DNA of 64,000 bases from Candidatus Uhrbacteria bacterium (GTDB lineage Bacteria; Patescibacteriota; Patescibacteriia; 2-12-FULL-60-25). Positions 52,701 to 58,999 of this stretch are shown here, piece by piece. A model generated the notes under the pieces. That model saw nothing but the letters and a program-made list of their open reading frames with translations, searched no databases and was not told where the DNA came from. The translations under genes and the position numbers were made by a program. The stretch lies in the NCBI GenBank assembly GCA_016222815.1, contig JACRQE010000002.1:248001-312000 (forward strand), written 5' to 3'. The stretch's first letter is position 1; each line of letters opens with the position of its first letter.

Positions 52701-54043
52701 CGCTTGAGGCATTGCCTTCGGGCACGGGCGAGATAAAGATCGCGGTTGAACCGCATTGGTGGGCAGGGGACTTGCTGACCGCCGAGGGCGATGCGAATTT
52801 CTTGAATAGCGACCTGACCGTCAAAGCTTTGGGCACGGCCACGTCATCGCTCGACAGTTATGATTCATCCCAGTTCAGTTTCCAGGGTTCGGTCTACGAT
52901 GAATCTACGGCTTCGGCATATCCGACCTCATTCAGCATGTGGAATGAGAGCATTTCGGCATCCTCATCGTTGTTCCACCTTGGTTTCGCTACCGGGACGA
53001 ATCGTGCGGCTTCGGTCCTGACTATCTCGAACATGGGTGATGTCTCGGTCACGGGAGACTTCACGGTCGGACGCAGGCTATTCCTGGGCTCCAAGATTGG
53101 ACAGTACGGTTCGACTTCGACCTATATATATGTAGACGACACGCTGTCGCCGTCATCCACCTATATAGCGACCAATGCGGATGGCTGGTCGACTTCATCA
53201 ACCTACGATTATGCTGAACGGTATTACTCGGAGGATAACCTCGTGGCTGGGGAGTTGGTAGCTATTGACCTGCACAGCATGGAATATGTTAGACGGACGA
53301 CGGGCGGGAACGATGTGGCTATCGGCATCGTATCGACAAAGCCTGGTTTCGTGACCGGCGGATATATGAAGGGTACGTATCCGGTGGCACTTGCCGGCCG
53401 TGTACCGACCAAGATCGTGGGTCCAATCGAGATTGGCGACCCGATAATGGCTTCGGATGTGCCGGGAATGGGCAAGAAGGCTGATAAAGTCGGGTATATC
53501 GTGGGTTACGCTTTAGAGGCTTACCCGAATCCGGATCAGGGAGTGGTTTCTGTCTTTGTCCAACCAGGTTGGAATGGGATGCTCTCGGCGAACGAGTCCT
53601 CGGGTTCTGGCCAGTTCACATCCGCAGCCTCGGTCTTGCGTACGGGTTTAGCAAAAATTTATGCGGGTTCCAAAGAAGTGACGGTGCATTATCAGGACAC
53701 GGGTGCCTATCCTTTGGTCCAAGCAACACCGTACGGTGAGACCAGGGGAGGATACTGGGTGAAGGACGTCACGGCTGATACTTTCACGATAGAGGTCGCA
53801 GAAGCTCCGATGTTCGACTTAGTGTTCGCTTGGTCGGTCCAAGCTTCGACGCTAGGCAATACGATGTCGTTCTCGGACAACACGCAGTTGCCGTATGACC
53901 CGACCTCGGGCGTGGTGTTTGGGCCAGTTCTACCGCCGCCGGTGGAGGAATCAAACAGTTCGACCACGGCTACAACTACGGAATCGACTGCGATCCAGGT
54001 CCCATCGGACGGGACGACTTCTACGGGTGAAGTAGTCCAATAA
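43763..54043 (+). CDS. Giant secreted repeat protein with four LVIVD-type propeller segments
   Basis: A 3426-residue exported protein. The N-terminal anchor/signal is about residues 10-38; IPQYFNYQGRL starts a beta domain (40-155). Ser/Thr-rich stretches follow. Four segments contain LVIVD-like repeats (AYVAN-x-G followed by IVDISNP): about residues 609-928, 1191-1498, 2080-2385 and 2441-2753; each is long enough for one beta-propeller. A jelly-roll, carbohydrate-binding-like domain with NPSFE lies at about 1757-1935. The C-terminal third carries two related modules opening with ADLAEYFKV (about 2869) and YDYAERYYSEDN (about 3149), similar in style to the peptidase-G2/intramolecular-chaperone modules of tail-fibre-like proteins. 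No sorting signal or C-terminal helix is seen. No ligand or activity can be stated; adhesion to a host or neighbour cell is an inference. Confidence 0.8.
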   Translation: MTNQSFRTFSIWARGILGVAFVVAILFSVFESNSVSAAADIPQYFNYQGRLMSSSGVNVVDGTYSIKFSLYNQSSGGTPIWTASGTTAVPVALNMTVTNGLFTVLLGDTSFQSQNALSNINWNQDGLYLGITVGADSEMTPRKKLSSVPFAFNSNTLQGNYASSSVAAAGGSLFSIHQTTADAAVSSRTALSVTTEGTDNNFDFLIKAANSSSDVFTISRQGNVTTTGNLVVLTNTTLGDAGTDLLTINARVASDIIPNADLTYKLGDATHRWLTLEVGTATTTNLFAETVSSTNSIFQNATSTWFGATTVSTTNLFVNGQEFSTGAPATTATLQTITTNGATTTDQIYAFGGIRTSNLTATGTTNLQGTTLTFATATEVTSTNLFASFGTFTTLASNVLTASQATATTLAFTSASGSSLLVSGQSVCLANGINCPSAPAGSYIWTDDATNNIIYPTTTTRDVLLGGSTTATAGFIFDKGTTTSTVIIGNQTGNANLLVGTMTYGGGLDPNFVTDGNDVFVQGQLGSLGGLFSATGVTVGTGSTIYGDGNLYKTSAGDFTLALNVASTSWRFRTGGQESLTVASSGRIGIGVTTPLEALDVSGTIRNVYQNAGQGFNIVGTANLNSSPGPNSLFVSGKYAYTANYDNDTMNIVDVSNPLLPTVVGTSTFSALADPYSVIVAGRYAYVANSGNGSLVIVDISNPTLPVIVGTSTLHGGAQGPVFIALSGRYIYATSWGIDRVDIVDVYDATSPKVVSTVQFPLTSDPWGISVQGNYAYISNYGSSTINVMDISNPSLPRIVSTSTLTNGATPYVITVSGRYGYVSNYGNSTVNVIDFANPLAPVVIATSTLPAGAGTSGLFLSGRYVYASNYTNNTVSVIDVAVPNSPVIVGTSNLPGGSGPNTLFVSGKFAYTANYSNHTVSILDLKGLETSALLAHTAEVGSLSVLSNASIYNQLTVGGGLVVGPGGLLSQGSLAISSTNTTSTIVYAVSTTNAEVSTRLTVGGVSVCLVNGANCPAGPAGAYIWTDSTSTGVIYPTTSTRDVLLGGTTTDTAGFIFDKGTVTSTVIIGNQTGNANLLVGTTTYGGGLDPNFVLNGNDVFVQGQLGSLGGLFSATGVTVGTGSTIYGDGNLYKTSAGDFTLALNVASTSWRFRTGGQESFTVASSGFVGIGAATPLEALDVNGTIRDLLRGNSNLTIATTTQTGTEPYSVAINGGYAYVTNYSSSDLKVYDVSNPSTPQVLSTLALNGGPISIAVKGNYGYVVNDASNTLQIVDVSNPSTPFVTASTGTGGSPSSIYISGNYGYIVNLNSSTLQIFDISNPQQPTLKGSVATNASPIDVEVQGKYAYITMNFANTLQVIDVSNPSNPVVVGTSAVLGNSINQLAVKGRYAFATAYGDFAIKVVDISNPNSPFVATTINTTARPVALALSGRYLYSTTYGASPNKMEIFDIQNASSITGVVNYTVGEDVRGIAVSGRYVYLTNSGNNTMSIVELDGVDTTALTAQSAELGSLSILANANIFNQLSVGGGLVVGSGGIFSQGSLAISSTNTTSTIAFAVSTTNAEVSNRLTVGGVSVCLANGTNCQSVTSAASDIWTDSTSTGVIYPTTSTRDVLLGGTTTDTAGFIFDKGTVTSTVIIGNQTGNANLLVGTTTYGGGLDSNFVLNGNDVFVQGQLGSLGGLFSATGVTVGGGSTIYADGLINKTNGALYIQANAFLPNSDNGIDFGSATATWKDAYLTGSVYSYSGIVRSQGFISPNLLLNPSFEAATSGGWSMQTAGSSTAATTTPAYDGSFAGRMHVDNMGDYTTVYQTVGAASGTQYSASLYAKGAVGGETLFVLFQNSGNGFYNFTGPNAGTFTPGTPPISSDQMYNCVQTTSYSRCLVPAITATGTSIIMFVYAGNNQIAYADETIDVDAIQLQVGSASTAYQTTTVPAQNLFSFWSSASSASVRPQDKIFDISSNSGSSSWFSMDGNGLITQRGTGIQTDQDRSSYALSIPLSSTNVSTHSFSTVMGTSTLFSISGTGNGTGGISSSTVSVDIGAVGGSINLHGITYANDGFVSASITATNLTAMGNFQNIVASGTTLTTVTTTAIGTDPQNIYVQGKYAYVGLNVFTGGLQVIDVSSSTNPKVISTANTYDSVLDVFVSGRYAYVKTQGLLDFQIIDISNPFAPVMMSSSTFGGGRGLYVNGKYAYVTEQGGGQVLVVDVSNPANPITVKTLTVGNNPNSVYVQGKYLYVAELGAQDIRIFDITDPANPQSVSTIGSASQFKSIYVQGRYAYAASQSPSEIKIYDISNPASASLMSSLSVPSTPASINVSGRYAYVEGTSSGNISMIDVSDPTNPVVVATASVFANPVKSFLSGRYLYVANGSGNSMSIVDVRGTETNGLIAHTAEIGNLTVLNSGVIGGKLTVENQLTVGTGGILTNGPVSGREFSALPLPGGLSLISQLSFNGGSAHDIAVSGNYVFTANYTSNTVSILDATNPSNITLVTSTYLGDSSTGAYGISVQGHYVYAVNYVSSTLAILDIANPTIPVLVSTTTVTPQPSSIFVSGKYAYISLFNNSRLAVVDISNPAAPILSTSTVVGVDPSSVYVEKEYAYVLNATAGTSTLSILNISDPTNPVTASTLTLNGNNASRIKVVGSYAYIALTNNVKGALSVVNIKNPSSPVTVATVRFTGITNNLAVNGRFAYTTDNSGNVRTFDVSDPTNPVLLDTLAVGASVNPGVMTVSGRTLFVADGSSDQLYAFDTQGVETSGLKANTAEIGNLQVLTNAEVVNQFTIGGGLNVGNGGIYSQGGLSVYTSMADATSTLLYNSASNTAPVLQIVAGCDNANSSTNSMLILAGNTTDQRKFRVGCNGVVATDATFNTGGADLAEYFKVTETGLVPGTVVSLATGATSSVEKTTNANRNRTVGVIASNPGFIGNAVEGRENDASYGLVAMLGQTIAKVDATANPIAVGDMLMASDNGVAVKAKGAGQVLGTALEALPSGTGEIKIAVEPHWWAGDLLTAEGDANFLNSDLTVKALGTATSSLDSYDSSQFSFQGSVYDESTASAYPTSFSMWNESISASSSLFHLGFATGTNRAASVLTISNMGDVSVTGDFTVGRRLFLGSKIGQYGSTSTYIYVDDTLSPSSTYIATNADGWSTSSTYDYAERYYSEDNLVAGELVAIDLHSMEYVRRTTGGNDVAIGIVSTKPGFVTGGYMKGTYPVALAGRVPTKIVGPIEIGDPIMASDVPGMGKKADKVGYIVGYALEAYPNPDQGVVSVFVQPGWNGMLSANESSGSGQFTSAASVLRTGLAKIYAGSKEVTVHYQDTGAYPLVQATPYGETRGGYWVKDVTADTFTIEVAEAPMFDLVFAWSVQASTLGNTMSFSDNTQLPYDPTSGVVFGPVLPPPVEESNSSTTATTTESTAIQVPSDGTTSTGEVVQ
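45087..45530 (+). repeat. Internal DNA repeat, copy 1 (in the giant gene)
   Basis: Encodes the segment from YIWTDDATNNIIYPTTTT to the propeller start. The part 45330-45530 is nearly identical to 47080-47280 at the DNA level, including silent positions. Confidence 0.8.
46833..47280 (+). repeat. Internal DNA repeat, copy 2 (in the giant gene)
   Basis: About 1.75 kb after copy 1. Its first 270 bases are almost identical to copy 3, and its last 200 to copy 1, so it is a mosaic. Confidence 0.8.
48540..48830 (+). repeat. Internal DNA repeat, copy 3 (in the giant gene)
   Basis: About 1.70 kb after copy 2 and nearly identical to its first part (IWTDSTSTGVIYPTTSTRD and following). It stops matching after the SLGGLFSATGVTV coding part and then goes to a different domain. 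Confidence 0.8.
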
Positions 54044-54072
54044 TCAACGTCCAATATCAGAATCTAACGTCA

Positions 54073-54098
54073 GAAACGCACCATGAACGGTGCGTTTC
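54073..54098 (+). terminator. Terminator-like hairpin after the giant gene
   Basis: Stem GAAACGCACC/GGTGCGTTTC with a six-base loop, but without a T-run. Confidence 0.6.
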
Positions 54099-54224
54099 CG
54101 TAATACATGACCTTAGCGAGCTTTAAGCTTAACCATGGGATAACTTGATGGCGATAATGCGCTAACGTGCTAGTATTAGATATGTTATACTTTCGTTCAG
54201 CCAAGATTTTTTTCTAAAATATCT

Positions 54225-56696
54225 ATGGAAATCAAGTCACTCCACGAAACAGTCGCTTCTCTGCGTATCGGAAAACCCGCTGAATCCGGGCTTTCCCGCC
54301 TGCTCGGTCGGGTCGTCGACGCCTGCCTATACCTGGCTGTCTGCCTGGTCCCGCTGTGGTTTTTGCCAGCTACTTTGGATGTTTTGGAGCTCAATAAGCA
54401 GACGATTTTCGTCATCATAACCATGGTGGCGCTCATCGCTTGGCTGGGTAAATCGATCCTGGATAAGCGGTTCACCATGACGCGTTCGTGGATTCATCTG
54501 GTCGTGGCCATCTTTTTGGTCGGATATCTGATAACGAGCTTATTTTCGGTGGACCGTTACATGTCGATGGTGGGCAATTTCGGACAGATGCAATGGGCGT
54601 TCACGACAATTGCGGCATTCGTGGTGTTTTATTTTGTCCTGACAAACGCGGTCAAGGATACGGCCAAGCTTTACCATCTGATCCTGGCTTTCTTGATCTC
54701 ATCCACGCTTGCGGCGGTTTACGGCATCCTCCAGATTTTGGGGATCTTTCCGCTGGGTTGGCTTTCGGCAGTCACGGCCAGCAAGAACTTCAATACAGTC
54801 GGCACCATAAACTCACTCGGGGCCTTCCTGACCTTACCGATCGTACTCTCGGCTTCACTCATGGTTTTGGGATGCAAAGATGAGATGTGCGTCTTGGGCC
54901 GCAAGAGCAAGGGTAGCGTCGCGGCAAAAGTCCTGGTTTGGCTGTCGATGTTATCCGCCCTGGCGTATGTCGTTTTGACCGATTTCTGGGTGAATTGGGC
55001 GGTAATCCTGTTCGGGAGCGTGGTTTTGGTGGCCATCACAATGGCCCGGACGCGGTCCATCAAGCATCCGACAAAGATCATCGTCCCTGGCGTCCTGTGT
55101 CTGATTTCGATCGCGTTGCTCATTTGGGCCACACCGATCAAAGTCGAATTACCGGCAGAAGTTTCACCGTCAGTCTCGCATTCCTGGAACATCGCCAAGA
55201 TGGTATTGCAAGACAAGCCGTTCTTCGGTTCAGGTCCGGGCACATGGATCTATGATTATTCCAAATACCGCGCCGCATCAGTGAACACGTCTCCGTTTTG
55301 GACCATCCGTTTCGAGCGCGGCATCTCGTCATTCTTCTCGCTCTTGGCCATGGTGGGCATCATCGGGACTTCCCTTTGGCTGTTGTTGGTCCTGTCCGCG
55401 GTGGTGAAGAGCGCTTTGCATCTGCTCAAAGAAAAGGATGATGACCAGTGGCAGGCGTACCTGACCGTATTCACAGGCTGGGTGACGGTGACGTTCATGG
55501 CGTTTTTCTACAACTATAACTTCTCACACCATTTCGCATTCTGGTTCCTGCTGGCGCTCCTGGCGTCATTGGTCGCGAAGAACGCGTTCACGTTGGACGG
55601 CAAACAAAGGCCGGCCATCATGACCGTCTTGTCCATCCTGTTCATCGTCCTGTCGGTCGGCGCCATCTCAATCCTGTGGCTGGCCGGGCAAAGGCTCGTG
55701 GCTGACGCCTCATATTCCTCGGCGGTTATGTCTTTCCGTAACGGCAAGCCGGTCCAGGAGTCGATCGATGCATTGAATTCGGCCGTGGCCTTGAACAAGA
55801 TGAACGATTCGTATTACCGCAACCTGTCGCAGGCGTATCTGATAAACGTCAGCCAGGAACTGCAGGGCAATCCTGACGCGGAAAAAGTCAAAAAAGTGAA
55901 TTCGCTCATCGCGGCGGCTATCGATACGGGAAAGAGGGCGACGGAAATCGCGCCGGATAACGTGGATAACTGGGCTAACCTGGCCATCGTCTATCAGGCG
56001 ATCGCCTCATTCACCCGCGGCGCGGATGAATTCGCAATCAAGAATTTCCAGGAGGCGTTGCTCCGCGAACCGAACAATCCGGTGTTCTACAACGAAATCG
56101 GCAAGCTCTACATTTTGCGGAGCGACGCATACCGGACGCTTCTGAACAGCGCGGACGAAAAAGTGAAAGCTGAAGCACAAGCGAACGTTAACGCCGAATT
56201 GGACAAGGCGGCGGAACAGTTGAACCAGGCTATCCAGGTCAAACCTGATTTTGCCACGGCCCACTATAACCTGGCCATCATGTATGAACGCCAAGGCCGG
56301 GTGAAAGATGCCATCACCAAAATGGAGCAGGTACTGACCGTGAACAATAAGGATATCGGCGTGGGTTTCCAGCTGGCCATCCTGTACTACCGCGACAACC
56401 AGAAGGAAAAAGCACGCGACCTGTTCGAGCAGATCGTGGCCATGCAGCCGAACTATTCCAATGCGCGTTGGTACCTGTCTGTGCTGTACGAAGAAGCGGG
56501 CAGATTGGATGACGCCATCGCCCAGGTGCAGGCGGTTAAACAGCTGAATCCCGGGAACCAAGTCATAGACCAACGGATGGAGCAGTTGATTGATGCCCGG
56601 ACCAATAAGAACAAGCCGGCTGTGGCGCCGCTGCCAGAACCGCTGAAGGAAACGATCTCCGGACCTAAGCAGCTGAACGAGGTCCAGACGCCGTAG
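54225..56696 (+). CDS. O-antigen ligase-like membrane protein with C-terminal TPR repeats
   Basis: An 823-residue protein. About 11-13 hydrophobic helices fill residues 25-500; the region WNIAKMVLQDKPFFGSGPGTW (about 325-345) fits the periplasmic loop signature of the Wzy/WaaL/PglL O-antigen ligase superfamily. From about 510 on the protein is hydrophilic and shows TPR-like helix pairs (AVALNKMNDSYYRNLSQAYL, AHYNLAIMYERQGRVKDAI, ARWYLSVLYEEAGRLDDAI). Such ligases transfer lipid-linked glycans to lipid, wall or protein acceptors. The TPR part may select the acceptor. It follows the surface-protein genes, so glycosylation of these proteins is possible but is inference. A coiled-coil gene follows 45 bases later. 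Confidence 0.82.
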   Translation: MEIKSLHETVASLRIGKPAESGLSRLLGRVVDACLYLAVCLVPLWFLPATLDVLELNKQTIFVIITMVALIAWLGKSILDKRFTMTRSWIHLVVAIFLVGYLITSLFSVDRYMSMVGNFGQMQWAFTTIAAFVVFYFVLTNAVKDTAKLYHLILAFLISSTLAAVYGILQILGIFPLGWLSAVTASKNFNTVGTINSLGAFLTLPIVLSASLMVLGCKDEMCVLGRKSKGSVAAKVLVWLSMLSALAYVVLTDFWVNWAVILFGSVVLVAITMARTRSIKHPTKIIVPGVLCLISIALLIWATPIKVELPAEVSPSVSHSWNIAKMVLQDKPFFGSGPGTWIYDYSKYRAASVNTSPFWTIRFERGISSFFSLLAMVGIIGTSLWLLLVLSAVVKSALHLLKEKDDDQWQAYLTVFTGWVTVTFMAFFYNYNFSHHFAFWFLLALLASLVAKNAFTLDGKQRPAIMTVLSILFIVLSVGAISILWLAGQRLVADASYSSAVMSFRNGKPVQESIDALNSAVALNKMNDSYYRNLSQAYLINVSQELQGNPDAEKVKKVNSLIAAAIDTGKRATEIAPDNVDNWANLAIVYQAIASFTRGADEFAIKNFQEALLREPNNPVFYNEIGKLYILRSDAYRTLLNSADEKVKAEAQANVNAELDKAAEQLNQAIQVKPDFATAHYNLAIMYERQGRVKDAITKMEQVLTVNNKDIGVGFQLAILYYRDNQKEKARDLFEQIVAMQPNYSNARWYLSVLYEEAGRLDDAIAQVQAVKQLNPGNQVIDQRMEQLIDARTNKNKPAVAPLPEPLKETISGPKQLNEVQTP

Positions 56697-56741
56697 GCAG
56701 GCACGTTCGTCGATTTGCATCAGTCCGTCCCTTGAACTCCC

Positions 56742-57539
56742 ATGTCATGGCTAAGCCAATTCATCGCGTGGCTGTCGCCCGCGTCCAATGAAAACGCCGA
56801 GACCGGTACTGGGATTAAGTTAGGCAAAAAAATACAGGAAAGAAGCTCGGCAAAGTCCGCATTGGCCGCTGAACAGGCCGAGCTGGCGCAAGAAATCGAG
56901 AGGTTGTTCTTGGCATATGATGAGAGGGTCAGGGAGGTTTCGATGCGGGTCCGTGATTTGAGACCGGATGCGGCGGAAGAGGAGGTCGCACGACTGCGGG
57001 ATGTGCAGAAAGACCTGCAGATGGTGGTGCGGCGGCTGGATGCGGCCATAAAGTCACGCCAAGAACTGGAGCAGGAGCTTTCGAGCTGGCGCAATCGAGG
57101 GCAAGACCGCGAACAAGTACGGCACAGAGCGGAGATTATCCGATCAGAACTGGCGGTCAGGGGATTAGGTGTAGCTGAAAATGCAGAAGATATTCAGCCT
57201 ATCCAGATTGAGGATTTCGTGAAGAATAGGCCGAAAATCAGCATCTTGGCTGGAGCGGAGAAGGAGGCGGAATTGATGCCGGTATATGCCGAGGTCGAAG
57301 AGGAGCAGATCGAGCCTCTGCATGTCCCGGACGTCGAGCATCTCCTCGCCGCCATACGTGAAGCCACGCGAGAAGCCGAACGCTGGCACGCCATCCCGGT
57401 TGAGGACCATGATGAGGAAGCGTTGCTCCAGGTCAGGCATGTCAAGGAACTGAATGGAGTGCTGAAACGGCTGGATCGCGAACGGGGAATATCGAGGGAC
57501 AGGATAGAGATGGCGATTTGCCCGAGGGAGTATCGATAG
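56742..57539 (+). CDS. Hypothetical coiled-coil protein
   Basis: A 265-residue soluble protein with no family I recognise. The first 20 residues could form a short amphipathic helix (MSWLSQFIAWLSP); residues 35-130 are a long charged coiled coil, and 190-255 a second helical stretch. No signal peptide is clear. It is 45 bases after the O-antigen-ligase-like gene and ends at a strong terminator, so it is probably in the same transcript. Confidence 0.6.
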   Translation: MSWLSQFIAWLSPASNENAETGTGIKLGKKIQERSSAKSALAAEQAELAQEIERLFLAYDERVREVSMRVRDLRPDAAEEEVARLRDVQKDLQMVVRRLDAAIKSRQELEQELSSWRNRGQDREQVRHRAEIIRSELAVRGLGVAENAEDIQPIQIEDFVKNRPKISILAGAEKEAELMPVYAEVEEEQIEPLHVPDVEHLLAAIREATREAERWHAIPVEDHDEEALLQVRHVKELNGVLKRLDRERGISRDRIEMAICPREYR

Positions 57540-57543
57540 ACAA

Positions 57544-57572
57544 AAAAACACCGTTGGGAAGACGGTGTTTTT
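57544..57572. terminator. Terminator between convergent genes
   Basis: Stem AAAAACACCGT/ACGGTGTTTTT with a seven-base loop, symmetrical. Confidence 0.85.
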
Positions 57573-57581
57573 GATTGCGGA

Positions 57582-57863
57582 TCAATTCGAGATTGGTGTC
57601 TGCGGATTGTTCTTCGAACCGAAGAGCTCTGAACTTGGGATTTTGGCTACGAGGAAGAGATAAATGATTTCCAGGATACCGCCGGTGTTGAAGATCAGGA
57701 GGATGACGAACCACAAACCTTCGTTGCGGCGCGCCGAGTGCCACAGGGCCAGACCTTTCCAGAAGATGGTCCAGAGCAACAAGAAGATGAAGAGGAGAGG
57801 GAAAAGAACTAGAAACCAAGCACCGTAACCGGTGATGAAACGTTCTACAAGGGTTGAGTCCAT
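57582..57863 (-). CDS. DUF5652-like small membrane protein
   Basis: A 93-residue protein with two membrane helices: residues 13-37 (containing WFLVLFPLLFIFLLLW) and 49-72 (WFVILLIFNTGGILEIIYLF). The pattern of a Trp/Lys loop (FWKGLALWHSARRNEGLW) and NT-x-GILEI-x-Y resembles DUF5652, known mainly from CPR and archaeal genomes. Function unknown. Start is the Met of MDSTLVERF; the upstream open frame runs into the tRNA array and is not coding. Confidence 0.7.
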   Translation of the reverse strand: MDSTLVERFITGYGAWFLVLFPLLFIFLLLWTIFWKGLALWHSARRNEGLWFVILLIFNTGGILEIIYLFLVAKIPSSELFGSKNNPQTPISN

Positions 57864-57879
57864 ATGTCTTGAGTATAGC

Positions 57880-57906
57880 AAAAACTCGCGAATTACGGGA
57901 GTTTTT
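57880..57906 (-). terminator. Terminator at the end of the tRNA-Ala array
   Basis: On the minus strand stem AAAAACTC/GAGTTTTT with an imperfect inner pairing. It lies just past the last truncated tRNA copy. Confidence 0.6.
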
Positions 57907-57909
57907 GCG

Positions 57910-58225
57910 TGGTGGACCTTAAGGGATTCGAACCCTTGACCCTCCCGATGGACATCGGGATGCTCTATCTTCGCCGTATATGACAAGACCCGCTTTTGTG
58001 CGGGTTTCGTCGTGGTGGACCTTAAGGGATTCGAACCCTTGACCCTCCCGATGGACATCGGGATGCTCTATCTTCGCCGTATATGACAAGACCCGCTTTT
58101 GTGCGGGTTTCGTCGTGGTGGACCTTAAGGGATTCGGGATTCGAACCCTTGACCCTCCCGATGGACATCGGGATGCTCTATCTTCGCCGCATATGACAAG
58201 ACCCGCTTTTGTGCGGGTTTCGTCG
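57910..58225 (-). repeat. Tandem array of three truncated tRNA-Ala copies
   Basis: Three units start at 57910, 58013 and 58116 (plus coordinates), 103, 103 and 110 bp long; the last has a seven-base duplication in the T loop. Read on the minus strand each unit contains a terminator hairpin (AAACCCGC/GCGGGTCTT), 20 bases unlike the tRNA (TATACGGCGAAGATAGAGC zone), a perfect hairpin TCCCGAT-GTCC-ATCGGGA in place of the anticodon arm, and then the T arm, acceptor 3' strand and CCA of tRNA-Ala, identical to the real gene. The first two units are identical; the third differs at one more base. Confidence 0.85.
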
Positions 58226-58302
58226 TGGTGGACCTTAAGGGATTCGAACCCTTGACCCCTTCCATGCCATGGAAGTGCTCTAGCCAGCTGAGCTAAAGGC
58301 CC
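58226..58302 (-). tRNA. tRNA-Ala (GGC)
   Basis: On the minus strand a full cloverleaf: acceptor GGGCCTT/AAGGTCC with G3-U70, D arm GCTC/GAGC, anticodon stem CTTCC/GGAAG around ATGGCAT (anticodon GGC), T arm AAGGGTTCGAATCCCTT, discriminator A and encoded CCA. It is the intact source of the truncated copies downstream of it. Confidence 0.96.
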
Positions 58303-58363
58303 GGAATGCATTGTTCTGACTTTGTGGCAGTAGATTGCCATATAAAGAATCGGCCGTCAATGA

Positions 58364-58392
58364 TTGACAAAGCGGCCGAAACATGATATAAA
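58364..58392 (+). promoter_or_regulatory. Promoter, TTGACA-17-TATAAA
   Basis: Perfect -35, 17-base spacer and TATAAA, 29 bases before the lipoprotein gene. Confidence 0.8.
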
Positions 58393-58421
58393 CGACGATT
58401 CTGAAACCGGAGGAAGATGGA

Positions 58422-58901
58422 ATGAGAAAGTTTTTTTTGCTGTTGGTCGTATGTGGTCTGACGTTCGTAGGCTGCAGCCGCAAGGAGAGGTTGGTGTGGA
58501 CTGTGGTCTGGACGCCGCCGGAAAACGTGCAGACAGACTCGGTGGAAGTCCAAGGATGGTACCGGGACCAGAAGGGCGTCATGCATCCTTGGGGAACGAT
58601 TTGCCGGATGGAAAAGGTCCGCGGTTTGCTAACGTCCGGCGCGTACACGTGCGAGATTGCGTTGCAGCCCGGCACCGAGGTGATCTGGAACGTGCGATAT
58701 GCCTCGCAATCCGCGACAGGTGGCTTCTGCTGGGTGTTCGACCAGTCGAACGACCAACCGTGCGGCGGACACGGAAAGGATGTGGGTTTGGTCAGGGATT
58801 TTTACAACGAAAACGAGGTCGCGAAGGTTCGCATGCCAAATGGCTTCGGACCACTGGACCCGCCCGTCTACTTCAACGCACGAAGTTTGATGGTGCGTTG
58901 A
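58422..58901 (+). CDS. Putative lipoprotein of unknown function
   Basis: A 159-residue protein with a clear lipoprotein signal peptide: MRKFFLLLVVCGLTFVGC, lipobox FVGC with Cys18. The mature part is a small beta-rich domain with four more Cys (in GTICRME, TCEIAL, GGFCWVF and QPCGG), which may form disulfides. No family recognised. Shine-Dalgarno GGAGGAAG precedes ATG 58422. It has its own promoter and terminator. LspA (17565) would process it. Confidence 0.75.
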   Translation: MRKFFLLLVVCGLTFVGCSRKERLVWTVVWTPPENVQTDSVEVQGWYRDQKGVMHPWGTICRMEKVRGLLTSGAYTCEIALQPGTEVIWNVRYASQSATGGFCWVFDQSNDQPCGGHGKDVGLVRDFYNENEVAKVRMPNGFGPLDPPVYFNARSLMVR

Positions 58902-58912
58902 CCAACCAACTG

Positions 58913-58954
58913 AACCGGCTCGTGACATCCTGTCGCGGCCGGTTTTCTCGTTTT
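58913..58954 (+). terminator. Intrinsic terminator
   Basis: Stem AACCGGC/GCCGGTT with an inner CGTGACA/TGTCGCG-like pairing, then TTCTCGTTTT. Confidence 0.75.
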
Positions 58955-58959
58955 AGGCG

Positions 58960-58988
58960 TTGACGCTCTACGGGTTTGCAGGTAGTCT
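58960..58988 (+). promoter_or_regulatory. ychF promoter, TTGACG-17-TAGTCT
   Basis: TTGACG, 17-base spacer, TAGTCT; the predicted transcript starts only a few bases before ATG 59000. Confidence 0.6.
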
Positions 58989-58999
58989 CTCATTACTTT

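Noticed and set aside
57910-58225. CRISPR array
   Set aside because: The repeat unit is 103 bp, without unique spacers, and is derived from a tRNA gene; no cas genes are present.
57910-58302. Attachment site of an integrative element
   Set aside because: Repeated 3' tRNA ends are typical of att sites, but the copies are only 103 bp apart with no element between them and no integrase nearby.
57919-58341. 140-residue minus-strand open frame with internal repeats
   Set aside because: It is simply the translation of the tRNA-Ala gene and its truncated copies.
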